Source: Bacteroidota bacterium
GTDB taxonomy: Bacteria > Bacteroidota > Bacteroidia > Chitinophagales > Chitinophagaceae
Assembly (NCBI GenBank): GCA_013286835.1
Contig: JABDEZ010000004.1
Span: 1 to 62,064 of the forward strand
Direction of reading: 5' to 3'
Length of the DNA stretch: 62,064 nt
Shown here one piece after another: positions 7,986 through 15,795 of this stretch. The notes below the pieces were generated by a model that saw only the letters and a list, made by a program, of their open reading frames with translations, was not told where the DNA came from and did no database searches. Both the position numbers and the translations under genes were made by a program. Every line of letters starts with the position of its first letter. Position 1 is the stretch's first letter.

Positions 7986-9302
7986 TTATCTAAAGTTGAG
8001 CAGCCCTTCTGAAATCCTTCTGAACGTTTCATCCGGTAATGTCTTTAAATAATGCTCAGTTGTCTTGCTGTTAGAGTGACCAAGTGATTCACCAATAAAT
8101 GAAGTAGCTACCCCGTCGATTTTCAACCTGGTTGCATAACTATGTCGCGCCAATGATAATGTCAGGTTCACGTCGAACCTCAATGCAATACCTATTTGTC
8201 TCAAATCGCGGTTGATGTTACGCGCCAACATGTCCTTGACCTTCTTTCGTGCGATGTCTGTATTTAAACCTCTAAAGCTTGGTAACAAATAGTCCTTGGT
8301 CTCCAGGCTACCCCATTTTTCAATCATACCCTTTACTTCAGGGTGTAGGTAGATCGTGATCTCTTTTGTCTCGTTGGTCGTCCTACTTGTCTTTGCGCGT
8401 ATAAACGTTAACATATTGCCTTTAATATCCTTGCCTTTCAGGCTCAACAGGTCCTTCAGGTTCATACCATTGCACAGGTACAATAAGAAGAAGTAGTCTT
8501 TTGCCCTTCTTTCCCCATATCCTTTAGGCTCATACTCCCACAGCCGTTTCATATCCTCCGGATAAATAACATCCTGTGATTTAGATGCCGCACCGATAGT
8601 GAACTCTACAAATGGATAACTTCCTTTCGATATGTAGCCGCTCTTTATAGCCCTGTTGTAAATGTGCCTTAGACTTCTTAAGTATATCTGAGCAGTGGCA
8701 TTCGAGTTCCCCTGATTCACATACCAGGCCTTAAATGCCTTGAGGTATTGCACATTGATGTCTTCCAGGTAGAAGTCTTTTCGGAAGCGCTTGAATGCGA
8801 TCAGCGATTGTTCGTAAAAGGACTTGCTACCGGCCCTATCTTCTTCAACAAGCTCATCAATCTTCGTCTGAAATAATACTTCCATACTGGTCTTGTTATT
8901 GACCTTTAAACTCGCCTCTGACTTGAACAGATTAGTGAACTGTTTCTGATTCGCACCTGGGAACTGATCAAAAATGTCTTTGGCCTTTTTCAGATAGCCA
9001 TCAATTCGCTCCTTTAATACTTTGGCCTCTTTAGGTATGGAGCCAGTCGCAGAAACCGCCTTGTCGAATATATCCTGAGTTGCGTATAGTTTTAGTCCTA
9101 TCCTGAACTGTTTGCCTTCTATATACACGGTGAGTTTCACGGGTAATAAGTCACTGTTAACCATGGGTGTTCTGGCGTCCAAAAATGGGTAAATGGAGCC
9201 CACTTGTTTGTCTTTTATCGTTTTCAATGCTTTATTATTATTTATAAAGCAAGTGTAGCAGATTCTGATGAAAGAAGTAGTCTGGTACTCGATTATTTGC
9301 AT
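7986..9302 (-). CDS. Tyrosine recombinase (integrase), Bacteroidota type
   Basis: A 438-residue site-specific recombinase. Order: arm-binding domain (LPVKLTVYIEGKQFRIGLKLY, ~50-75), SAM-like core-binding domain (~135-235), catalytic domain (~250-430). The C-terminal half shows ARHSYATRL (box II Arg), SLGHSNSKTTEHYL (His and the tyrosine nucleophile). The first catalytic Arg is not obvious: the usual place reads CNGMNLKDLLSLK, as in other Bacteroidota integrases of this type. The first ~45 residues may not be translated; a later Met at residue 47 is possible. It sits near the tRNA-Leu fragment at 10279-10354, the likely attachment site. It is divergent from the next gene with only 17 bp between starts. 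Confidence 0.88.
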   Translation of the reverse strand: MQIIEYQTTSFIRICYTCFINNNKALKTIKDKQVGSIYPFLDARTPMVNSDLLPVKLTVYIEGKQFRIGLKLYATQDIFDKAVSATGSIPKEAKVLKERIDGYLKKAKDIFDQFPGANQKQFTNLFKSEASLKVNNKTSMEVLFQTKIDELVEEDRAGSKSFYEQSLIAFKRFRKDFYLEDINVQYLKAFKAWYVNQGNSNATAQIYLRSLRHIYNRAIKSGYISKGSYPFVEFTIGAASKSQDVIYPEDMKRLWEYEPKGYGERRAKDYFFLLYLCNGMNLKDLLSLKGKDIKGNMLTFIRAKTSRTTNETKEITIYLHPEVKGMIEKWGSLETKDYLLPSFRGLNTDIARKKVKDMLARNINRDLRQIGIALRFDVNLTLSLARHSYATRLKIDGVATSFIGESLGHSNSKTTEHYLKTLPDETFRRISEGLLNFR

Positions 9303-9319
9303 AACTCCAGCACTGTTTT

Positions 9320-10171
9320 ATGTATACAATATTGTATGTTTACACATTAATTTTAATAGCCACTGAAATGTTTGGGAGTTTTGAACTGTCAGATTTTATT
9401 GCATATCGCGTCTCTGTATGCGACTACAAATGTAGATTGGAACTTCAACGTGGAGCCATAGTTGACGAACCAGATTATGTTTCATGCCTTTCAAAAACAA
9501 TTAGAGACGATGTAAAGCATATAAAAATGAAAGTACATGCTCAAACGCTCTCTGGAGGGCAGGAACAAAATAATGGAGCAGATGGTATAATTATTTTTCA
9601 GATTAAGAATGAAATAAAGGTAGGTATCTATGAAGCCAAATGGCCACGGTTTAAGCAGACAGACTATCCGTGGGATTATTTGCATCCTACACGACTTACC
9701 TCTCATTTTTCCGAGCAAATTAACAAGAAACATATTTGGCAGGATACTATAGCCACATGGGAAATGTTTTTTAATGAAGAGGAATATGGAAAGGATAGTC
9801 CACCATACGAATTCTTCGGTAGTTCCTGTGTCTGGAACAACGATGCATATAATTTTATGAATAGTAAGGGTTTGATATTGAATAAATGGAGTACAAGTAA
9901 ATTAAAAGAACTTTTAAAAGAGAATGGTACAAATATTTATTCTATAATTTTCGACCTATTATCGTGTAAGCGGGGGAAGAAGCATTCAATAAGTGCAGGT
10001 GAAAAAAATGTTGTCATTAGTAGTCCAGTGAATGATAATATAATATTAGATGTTCCGTTGCCAATTGATTTAGAGAAAGAATTCGATGAAAGAATACAAG
10101 CCTTCATGGAACGAGAGAGATTTACAAGTTACCTATATATCGTAGCACAGAATATACAACTTGGTAGCTAA
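9320..10171 (+). CDS. Putative PD-(D/E)XK-fold nuclease-like protein beside the integrase
   Basis: A 283-residue soluble protein of unknown family. Residues 84-108 read NNGADGIIIF...VGIYEAKWP, giving D88 and E105-A-K107 on two adjacent beta strands, the spacing of a PD-(D/E)XK catalytic core. The downstream text (YLHPTRLTSHFSEQINKKHIWQ) has the His/Gln helix often seen after it. The ATG at 9320 leaves 17 bp to the divergent integrase start; the Met at 9368 (residue 17) leaves a more ordinary leader and may be the true start. It lies between integrase and the presumed att site, a usual place for cargo. Could be a restriction enzyme, an anti-phage nuclease or an element-processing nuclease. Confidence 0.5.
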   Translation: MYTILYVYTLILIATEMFGSFELSDFIAYRVSVCDYKCRLELQRGAIVDEPDYVSCLSKTIRDDVKHIKMKVHAQTLSGGQEQNNGADGIIIFQIKNEIKVGIYEAKWPRFKQTDYPWDYLHPTRLTSHFSEQINKKHIWQDTIATWEMFFNEEEYGKDSPPYEFFGSSCVWNNDAYNFMNSKGLILNKWSTSKLKELLKENGTNIYSIIFDLLSCKRGKKHSISAGEKNVVISSPVNDNIILDVPLPIDLEKEFDERIQAFMERERFTSYLYIVAQNIQLGS

Positions 10172-10278
10172 AGTGGATTCAATGCTTGCACTAAAAATTG
10201 CACTGAGCCAAGGTTGTCCTAATGCATAGAAACAACAACATTCAACAACCGAAGCATAAAAAGTACTTGTTTTAACTC

Positions 10279-10354
10279 AACTGGAAGACTTAGGAGCGCG
10301 ACTCAAAATCTGGTTATCGTAAGGTAGTGCAGGTTCGATTCCTGTTCTGGGCAC
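10279..10354 (+). tRNA. tRNA-Leu(CAA) 3' fragment, probable attachment site
   Basis: From about 10301 the sequence follows the 3' two thirds of a tRNA-Leu: anticodon loop CTCAAAA (anticodon CAA), the variable arm TGGTTATCGTAAGGTAGT, T-arm GCAGGTTCGATTCCTGT and acceptor strand TCTGGGCA. The 5' part is degenerate (ctggaagacttaggagcgcg) and no matching 5' acceptor strand is present, so it is not a working tRNA. Fragments like this are left when a tyrosine-recombinase element integrates in a tRNA gene. The reverse strand translates to the familiar false peptide 'RTGIEPAL...ILSRAP', another sign of tRNA origin. Confidence 0.75.
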
Positions 10355-10364
10355 ATTGATTATC

Positions 10365-10397
10365 AAGCAGTTACGCACAAACGTAACTGCTTTTTTA
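10365..10397 (+). terminator. Terminator hairpin behind the tRNA-Leu fragment
   Basis: An 11-bp perfect stem (AAGCAGTTACG / CGTAACTGCTT, loop cacaaa) followed by TTTTT. A closely related hairpin follows the second tRNA fragment at 19900-19935. Confidence 0.75.
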
Positions 10398-10716
10398 TTA
10401 CCCCTAAAAACTGCTTGCACTGAAAATTGCACTGTGGTCTCTGAAGAAGCCGGTATTGTCAATATTCTTGCTGATTTGATGTATTCGAAATTGATGCTTG
10501 CAGAGGCTTATAATTGTTTTTAATTGCGCGTAGACCAATTCCGTCATCTAGGCAATTTATTTAGTGGAGTCACTTTTGACACTTTTATAATTACTATGTG
10601 TTGGCATGTCTTCGTGGCTTCTCTTTATTAGCAGTCTTTTAGCGATCTGTAATCGATTGAATAAGGAAAACGTTGCATCTTCGATAGAGGCAATTCATTT
10701 GATTGTAAGCTTAGAT

Positions 10717-10989
10717 ATGATTCAGAAGATAGAGACAGTAGAAGATGTAACGATGTTCTTTAACGAGTTACTGAATGAAGGAATAGCATTTCATCCTGAT
10801 AATCCGTTTGAAAATTATATTCAGGATGAGACAGAACAGCCTTTTTACAGTGACGAAGAAATACAGGTACGGAATGAGTTGTTAGTTCAGGCATTCCTTG
10901 TTTGCGAGAGAGAAGATGTAGATATCTATGAACATACAATCGGCATTTTCATGCAGTACTTTTATAAGAATTACATGACTGATTTATAA
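10717..10989 (+). CDS. Small acidic hypothetical protein, paralogue of the 5311 gene
   Basis: A 90-residue acidic protein starting MIQKIETVEDVTMFF. It aligns along its length with the product at 5311-5583 (FHPDN, DEE...RNELLVQAFLVCEREDVDIYE). The frame is open upstream to 10606, but the homology starts exactly at the ATG at 10717, so that start is preferred. It lies on the far side of the tRNA-Leu scar from its paralogue and carries the same downstream hairpin. Its role is unknown. It may be an older resident gene whose copy was captured by the island, or the trace of an earlier insertion. Confidence 0.65.
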   Translation: MIQKIETVEDVTMFFNELLNEGIAFHPDNPFENYIQDETEQPFYSDEEIQVRNELLVQAFLVCEREDVDIYEHTIGIFMQYFYKNYMTDL

Positions 10990-11018
10990 ACAGTTTATAG
11001 TATCTTGTCAACGGTTTA

Positions 11019-11051
11019 TAGGGGCTGGTCTATTCATAGGCTGGCTTTTAT
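11019..11051 (+). terminator. Hairpin terminator, twin of the one at 5621
   Basis: Folds as GGGCUGGUCUA-UUCA-UAGGCUGGCUU. Compared with the twin, the closing pair changes G-C to A-U with pairing kept. It overlaps the stop codon of the convergent HxlR gene, so it may serve both strands. Confidence 0.6.
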
Positions 11052-11330
11052 ATTTTTTCGTCCCCATTCTGCCAGGAGCTGCATCACATCATTGAGCGAC
11101 ATTCCTTTTTCAGTAAGTGTATATTCCACTTTTGGGGGGACTTCGGCATATACTTTTCTGCTGATGATACCGTCTGCTTCCAGTTCCTTCAAATGCCTTG
11201 ATAATACTTTTAGCGCTATACCCTGAATGGCTTTATGAAGCTCGCCAAACCGCCTTGGGCCGGACAATAACATCCATATGATTACAGGTTTCCACTTACC
11301 GCTTATGATACTGATGGATTCCAATATCAT
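11034..11330 (-). CDS. HxlR-family transcriptional regulator; N-terminus out of frame by one base
   Basis: The visible 98 residues (MILESISIISGKWKPVIIWML...RFGELHKAI...LSRHLKELEADGIISRKVY...VEYTLTEKG) are a complete HxlR winged helix. HxlR proteins normally start earlier, with a Cys just before the 'GKWK' helix. Upstream, an ATG at 11381-11383 would give MLAEKIIEKKK and then AAPDCDC leading into MILES, but a T10 tract at 11352-11361 (A10 in the coding strand) puts it one base out of frame. With A11 the protein would be full length. This is a one-base deletion, an assembly error or a phase-variable tract. The gene is divergent from the NAD(P)-binding genes and probably controls them and itself. 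Confidence 0.85.
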   Translation of the reverse strand: MILESISIISGKWKPVIIWMLLSGPRRFGELHKAIQGIALKVLSRHLKELEADGIISRKVYAEVPPKVEYTLTEKGMSLNDVMQLLAEWGRKNIKASL

Positions 11331-11409
11331 GCAATCGCAGTCCGGCGCTGCTTTTTTTTTTCAATTATTTTTTCTGCTAACATGCTGATAACCAATATTA
11401 GTGTCTTTC

Positions 11410-11445
11410 TTGTCAATACTTGACAAATGTGCCATTACTTGCCAA
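11410..11445. promoter_or_regulatory. Probable HxlR operator
   Basis: TTGTCAATACTTGACAA (11410-11426) is a 7-3-7 perfect inverted repeat between the divergent HxlR and dehydrogenase genes. A second, weaker half-site follows (TTACTTGCCAA), giving an ACTTG[AC]CAA direct repeat 18 bp apart. Position and symmetry are those of an HxlR dimer site. Confidence 0.6.
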
Positions 11446-11480
11446 AAGTAAAGTTATGGATTAGTATTGCACAAAAAAGT

Positions 11481-12077
11481 ATGAAAATATTAATTATCGG
11501 TGCCACAGGAACTATCGGAAAACACGTAACCGCCGCATTACAAAAAGATCATGAGGTAATTAAGGCTGGATCAAAAAGCGGGGATATCCAGGTAGACATC
11601 TCCTCTCTTGAGTCTATAGAAAACTTTTACAAACAATGCGGGAAATTTGATGCGCTTCTTTGCGCAAGCGGCGATGGACAGTTCGGGCCTTTGGCAAGTA
11701 TGAAGGATGCCGATTTCAGAGTTGGTGTTAACAGCAAATTGATGGGCCAGGTTAATCTGGTATTGATAGGCCAGCATTATATCAATTCTAAAGGATCGTT
11801 TACTTTAACATCAGGTGCATTAGCTGAAGACCCCATTATAATGGGCGTAAACCTGAGCACGATGAATGGTGCGATCAATGGCTTTGTAAAGGGCGCAGCC
11901 ATAGAGCTGGAGAACGGGGTGCGAATTAATGCGGTCGGCCCTGATATAGTTGAGGAATCACCGGGCTATTTTTCTTATTTCCCGGGACACATTCCTGTTA
12001 CCATGAGCCGGGTTACCCAGGCATATATCAAAAGTGTGTTGGGAGGACAAACAGGTCAAATCTATAAGGTACTGTAA
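11481..12077 (+). CDS. Short-chain dehydrogenase-like protein without the catalytic Tyr-Lys pair
   Basis: A 198-residue Rossmann protein: GATGTIGKHV glycine loop (residues 7-16), D-V-D-I strand end (~38), CASG (61-64), and a TSG strand (~110). The place of the YxxxK catalytic motif reads LSTMN (L125, N129), so classical SDR reduction is doubtful. The family of short, ~200-residue bacterial SDRs often has this change. The frame is open to an earlier ATG (11427), but the glycine-loop start MKILIIGATG at 11481 fits the family. Together with the next two genes it forms the target operon of the divergent HxlR regulator, suggesting a response to electrophiles or quinones. Confidence 0.82.
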   Translation: MKILIIGATGTIGKHVTAALQKDHEVIKAGSKSGDIQVDISSLESIENFYKQCGKFDALLCASGDGQFGPLASMKDADFRVGVNSKLMGQVNLVLIGQHYINSKGSFTLTSGALAEDPIIMGVNLSTMNGAINGFVKGAAIELENGVRINAVGPDIVEESPGYFSYFPGHIPVTMSRVTQAYIKSVLGGQTGQIYKVL

Positions 12078-12155
12078 CAGGCGCTCAACAATTCAAAAAT
12101 TAAATAAAAATGTTTGTGTTCAATAAATGAATTAACAAACCAATAAAATGAAATT

Positions 12156-12812
12156 ATGAAAATACTCATTTTAGGGGCCACAGGTAGAACTGGTCGCCTT
12201 ATCGTCGAAGAAGCATTAAAGCAAGGCTATGATTTAAATATTTTGGTACGGGATAAAAATACAATACCCTTTGATTCAAAATCAATTAAAGTATATCAGG
12301 GAACTCCTGCCCGCCAAACAGATTTAACGGCTGCAATGCAAGGATGTGAGGTACTAATAAGTGCCTTAGCTGTCGCAAAAGCGTCAGATGCTCCCTGGTC
12401 TAAATTAATATCACCGGAAAACTTCGTATCTGAAAGTATTAAAAATGTGATTGCCGAAGCGAATCAACAAAACCTTAAACGATTGATTACAGTTTCTGCC
12501 TGGGGTGTGCTGGAAACTAAAAAGGACTTGCCATTTTGGTTCAAATGGATGATTGACTATACCAACCTTCGCCTTGTTTACGCGGATCATGAATCACAGG
12601 AAAAACTATTAACAGCTTCGAATTTAAGGTGGACCGCTGTAAGGCCTGTTGCTTTAAATGATTCCAAAAAAATAAAAACTTTAAATGTAAGTTTTAATAA
12701 TTTACCTAAACCAAATTTATCCATCAGCAGGCAAAGCGTCGCTAAATTTATAGTGGATCTGTTAAACACCAATCAATATGACATGAAAAGCCCTACTATT
12801 TCTGAGAATTAA
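12156..12812 (+). CDS. NAD(P)-binding (NmrA/SDR-a-like) oxidoreductase
   Basis: A 218-residue atypical SDR: GATGRTGRLIVEEAL (7-21) binds the dinucleotide; VLVRDK-like strand (NILVRDK, 29-35) gives the Arg expected for NADPH; CEVLISALA (~67) and LITVSAWGV (~115) are the next strands. The C-terminal part (WTAVRP at ~162) matches the NmrA-like family. Membership resembles NAD(P)H:quinone/flavin reductase-like proteins often controlled by HxlR/QorR-type regulators. It starts 78 bp after the previous gene in the same direction. Confidence 0.85.
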   Translation: MKILILGATGRTGRLIVEEALKQGYDLNILVRDKNTIPFDSKSIKVYQGTPARQTDLTAAMQGCEVLISALAVAKASDAPWSKLISPENFVSESIKNVIAEANQQNLKRLITVSAWGVLETKKDLPFWFKWMIDYTNLRLVYADHESQEKLLTASNLRWTAVRPVALNDSKKIKTLNVSFNNLPKPNLSISRQSVAKFIVDLLNTNQYDMKSPTISEN

Positions 12813-12876
12813 CAGAGGGTTTCAAGTGTCGCATAAACTCCGATTAGGGGTGGTTCATTTTTAAAACAATAAAATA

Positions 12877-13389
12877 ATGGATTTTAGGAATATAGCATTG
12901 GTGTTTCATATCGTCTCTTTATTCATTTTAGCCGGAGGGGTAATTGGGTCAGTAATCATGGAACTCACATTATGGAAAGTGGTTACTACTCAACCCAGGT
13001 CCGCAGGCTTGTTAAGTAAAGCATTTAGTCGATTTCCAATGTTTCAAACTGCTGGCGGTCTATTGATGTTAATCAGTGGTATATTTTTATTAGGTTCTAC
13101 GCACTGGTATTATTGGGGTCAGTCTTGGCTTACTGTGAAGCTGGTCTTGTATGTTTTCTTGGCGGTACATCCTAATTTAACCGTGAAACCTGCTGGTAAA
13201 AGGCTTGATAAATTATTACAAATTGCTTCCGCCACTAAGAATTTAGAGTTAAATCCACTACTGACCGAGCAAGAATTGATTATGGAAATGAAATCCATTC
13301 GAAACCGGTTTCGAATTTTCAATATCATTCAAATAAGCATTATAGTTATTATTTTTATAATCACCATATATAAACCACATCTTTTTTAA
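12877..13389 (+). CDS. Four-helix integral membrane protein (DUF2269-like)
   Basis: A 170-residue inner-membrane protein with hydrophobic helices at about 7-31, 58-75, 83-97 and 150-167, and a positively charged loop between helices 3 and 4. The pattern (FHIVSLFILAGGVIGSV...) resembles DUF2269-type predicted membrane proteins. It ends the three-gene group behind the HxlR operator. No catalytic residues are evident. Function unknown; possibly a redox or stress-linked membrane factor given the neighbours. Confidence 0.7.
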   Translation: MDFRNIALVFHIVSLFILAGGVIGSVIMELTLWKVVTTQPRSAGLLSKAFSRFPMFQTAGGLLMLISGIFLLGSTHWYYWGQSWLTVKLVLYVFLAVHPNLTVKPAGKRLDKLLQIASATKNLELNPLLTEQELIMEMKSIRNRFRIFNIIQISIIVIIFIITIYKPHLF

Positions 13390-13483
13390 ATTTGAACAAA
13401 GTTGGCAGAAAGATCCTTGGTGTCCATGAGAGAGCAGCCCATACATAGTATTCGATAATAATAAGATAGCAGTAGATACAATT

Positions 13484-13561
13484 ATGCCGCACGGAAACTC
13501 GCATTACTTCAAACATAAAAACCACTTTGAAGACGAAGATGAAGATCTTATTGGGCCGTAA
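13484..13561 (+). CDS. Possible 25-residue His/acidic small protein
   Basis: The ATG opens a 25-codon frame: His-rich start (PHGNSHYFKHKNHF) and acidic end (EDEDEDLIGP), TAA, then directly a terminator hairpin at 13580. Strongly biased, non-random composition and the terminator make a real small gene plausible. No known family. Located between the membrane-protein gene and the convergent T9SS gene. Confidence 0.4.
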   Translation: MPHGNSHYFKHKNHFEDEDEDLIGP

Positions 13562-13578
13562 GGAAATTGCAAATAAAA

Positions 13579-13612
13579 AAATAAAGCCGGGAGAAATCTC
13601 CGGCTTTATTTA
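13579..13612. terminator. Bidirectional terminator
   Basis: AATAAAGCCGG(G)AGA-AA-TCTCCGGCTTTATT, a 14-bp stem with one bulged G and AT-rich flanks on both sides. It separates rightward genes from the leftward T9SS protein gene. Confidence 0.7.
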
Positions 13613-13629
13613 CTATTATAAGAACTCTA

Positions 13630-15651
13630 TTAATTTATCTTTGTAACTATTTGGGAAGTTGTGTTATTCACTTTCACTACATAACTACCTGGTGCCAGAT
13701 TTTGCAACGATACATTTACAGAAGCATTGTTCTGATAATTATATTCTGCGATCTTCTGGCCAGTGATATCTATTACCTGAACATCTGAGATGCCTGCGGG
13801 AGTCGATGAGGTTATAGTAACTTCATTTTGGGTAGGGTTAGGATAAATAACAATACCTGAAGAAGTTTGCCCATTCACGTTTTCCACGCCTGTGCTAGTT
13901 GCCTCTTTTTTAGTAGGATTACCGCTTTGTTGACATGCTATCCGCTGTGAAAACACAGCCTGGCAACAAGGGTCTGCACCCGGGGCAAAATCACCGCTTA
14001 CTGCATGTATGGTAACTGTTACTGTAGCCGAGCTGGTACCTGCAGGCAATGTAAATACTTCAACATCGCTGCTGCCGCTTGTGTAGATGATGAATGGTGG
14101 CATACCAGGTATGTTCCATTCGTATCCCAATATGGTACTGCCTGTTGAAGCAGTGATGGTAGCAGTAAATATGCAATTGCCTGCAGAATCGGTGCCAGTT
14201 TGCACTACTGACAATTGTCCGTTAATAGAGCACGGTGGTGTTATAGTGTCACCGCATATTTTGTTCACTTTGTAGTTCAGAGGTGTAGGCGTGAAATTAT
14301 AAGGGTCATTGGCCACAAAGGTATTGACAGTATAGCTGGGTGTAGGGTATGTGATGATAGGTGTGGTTATGGTAATAGTATCTGTTTTCAGTGCACAGGT
14401 GTGGTTGTTGCTGGCCAGATTAGTATTGCTGACCACATAATAGATATCATTATTGCCAAAACCACCTGGGTCATTTGTTGTTCCTGCCATGTACAGTAAA
14501 GCATTGTACAATCTCAGATCAAAGAATGAATGTTGCCCGTTAGCCAATTGAAATTTAACAGGTGTGTTTGCAGTACTGGAAGACAAAGACGTGATCTCGG
14601 TAACAGCAGTATTGATAGTAGCTGTTGATGTCCACAAAATGGCGTCGTAAAAAGAATTTGTTGGTGATTGTATGGTAAATACATGGTCTGTGCTTACAGG
14701 TACCATTTTAGTATCACCTACATACGTTGCATTTTCCTGCATCGCACGCAATTGTGGTGCATTGCCAAAGGTATCAATTGTTAATATGAATTGACCACTG
14801 CCGCCACTTGTAGAATAATTGAACGCGCTTCCACCTTCTATCATCAATCTGTCACCAACCAGATAAATATCACTAAAATAGTTAGCACTTAAATTAGGTA
14901 CCTGTGTAAAGTCATAATATTTTGACCAAAGGACAACTTGCGCAATAGGATCATATTTGATCACACGTCCATCCTTATAGCTATTACCATCATACTCACC
15001 ACAGATGTAAACATCATTCCCAGAGCTTACCACCCCTTCAAATTCGTCACCGTTGGTTATACCCAAATAACGGTTATTGATGAGCGCACCTGTACCGCCA
15101 TTGAAGGTACAGATCATACCATCTGAACCACTTGGTGTCCAGTTATGTCCGCCCACGGCTACCAGATCTCCATTTACAAGTTCTGTAACACCTAAAAGCA
15201 CTTCTCCGCCAGCTGTGATAACATTGTCCTGAACATAATTCTGCCACATAACTGCACCGGTTGCTGCATTAAACTTCATGATGGCAGCTACATTCCCGGC
15301 ATATACGCTACTTCTGCCTACAGTACCCACCAATACGATATTGCCATCTTTGGTAATGATCATGTCCTGCACCAGGTCGTCATTAGTTGTGCCCCATTGT
15401 TCCTGCCACATTATAGTCCCTGTGTTTGAAACGCGTAACAATATCATGTCAGCGTTCTGCACTGCGCCGCCGGAAATATCATAAACATACCCTGCTATCA
15501 CGCTTGAGCCATCCGATAACGGTCTCACCCGTATTGCGGTTTCATTTCTGGGGCCGCCAATGTAATATTGGGTCATAGCTGCCTGTGCCATCGTAGCTGA
15601 TGCAAGCAGGAACAAAGTGCAAATGAATGCGAAAATGTTTGTCTTTTTCAT
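13630..15651 (-). CDS. Secreted T9SS cargo protein, beta-propeller-like
   Basis: Starting from the Met at 15651 the product has 673 residues and a classic signal peptide (KKTNIFAFICTLFLLASATMAQA). The upstream in-frame extension to 15777 is hydrophobic but unlike a leader, so it is not used. Residues ~25-420 contain repeated blade-like units (DGSSVIAGYVYDISG, DGNIVLVGTVG, NGDLVAVGGHNW, GNDVYICGEYDG) typical of delta-60/SBBP-like propellers. The last ~80 residues are a type A T9SS sorting domain (IYPNPTQNEVTITSS...SYVVKVN...IVTKIN). The protein is exported, passed through T9SS and probably kept on the surface. Substrate unknown. It lies 145 bp from a two-component system that could regulate it. 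Confidence 0.85.
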   Translation of the reverse strand: MKKTNIFAFICTLFLLASATMAQAAMTQYYIGGPRNETAIRVRPLSDGSSVIAGYVYDISGGAVQNADMILLRVSNTGTIMWQEQWGTTNDDLVQDMIITKDGNIVLVGTVGRSSVYAGNVAAIMKFNAATGAVMWQNYVQDNVITAGGEVLLGVTELVNGDLVAVGGHNWTPSGSDGMICTFNGGTGALINNRYLGITNGDEFEGVVSSGNDVYICGEYDGNSYKDGRVIKYDPIAQVVLWSKYYDFTQVPNLSANYFSDIYLVGDRLMIEGGSAFNYSTSGGSGQFILTIDTFGNAPQLRAMQENATYVGDTKMVPVSTDHVFTIQSPTNSFYDAILWTSTATINTAVTEITSLSSSTANTPVKFQLANGQHSFFDLRLYNALLYMAGTTNDPGGFGNNDIYYVVSNTNLASNNHTCALKTDTITITTPIITYPTPSYTVNTFVANDPYNFTPTPLNYKVNKICGDTITPPCSINGQLSVVQTGTDSAGNCIFTATITASTGSTILGYEWNIPGMPPFIIYTSGSSDVEVFTLPAGTSSATVTVTIHAVSGDFAPGADPCCQAVFSQRIACQQSGNPTKKEATSTGVENVNGQTSSGIVIYPNPTQNEVTITSSTPAGISDVQVIDITGQKIAEYNYQNNASVNVSLQNLAPGSYVVKVNNTTSQIVTKIN

Positions 15652-15795
15652 AATAATGGTTTTTGGGGTGTTTAAAAGTGAAACCAATATTATAAACCCA
15701 TTTCTGCATAAAAATTCAAATACGACGAACAGTTGTTTTATACCCCTTAAGTGATCAAATTTTCCGAAGAGTGACAATTAAACCTATACAAAAAC

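Larger units (their letters stand above)
10183..10434. repeat. Direct 23-bp repeat flanking the tRNA-Leu scar (10183-10205 and 10412-10434)
   Basis: The two copies (TGCTTGCACT-R-AAAATTGCACTG) differ at one base and start 229 bp apart, one on each side of the tRNA-Leu fragment and its hairpin. Each contains two TTGCACT half-sites spaced by about 10 bp, as expected for recombinase core- or arm-type sites. A diverged third version lies beside the other tRNA scar at about 19948-19971. Confidence 0.65.

Noticed and set aside
10277-10462. 61-residue reverse-strand frame containing 'RTGIEPAL...ILSRAP'
   Set aside because: This peptide is the well-known false translation of tRNA sequence; it covers the tRNA-Leu fragment and its terminator.
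10567-10590. TTGACA and TATAAT boxes (agtcacttttgacacttttataatt)
   Set aside because: The two boxes are only about 5 bp apart, far from the 16-18 bp needed, and this phylum uses a different promoter consensus.
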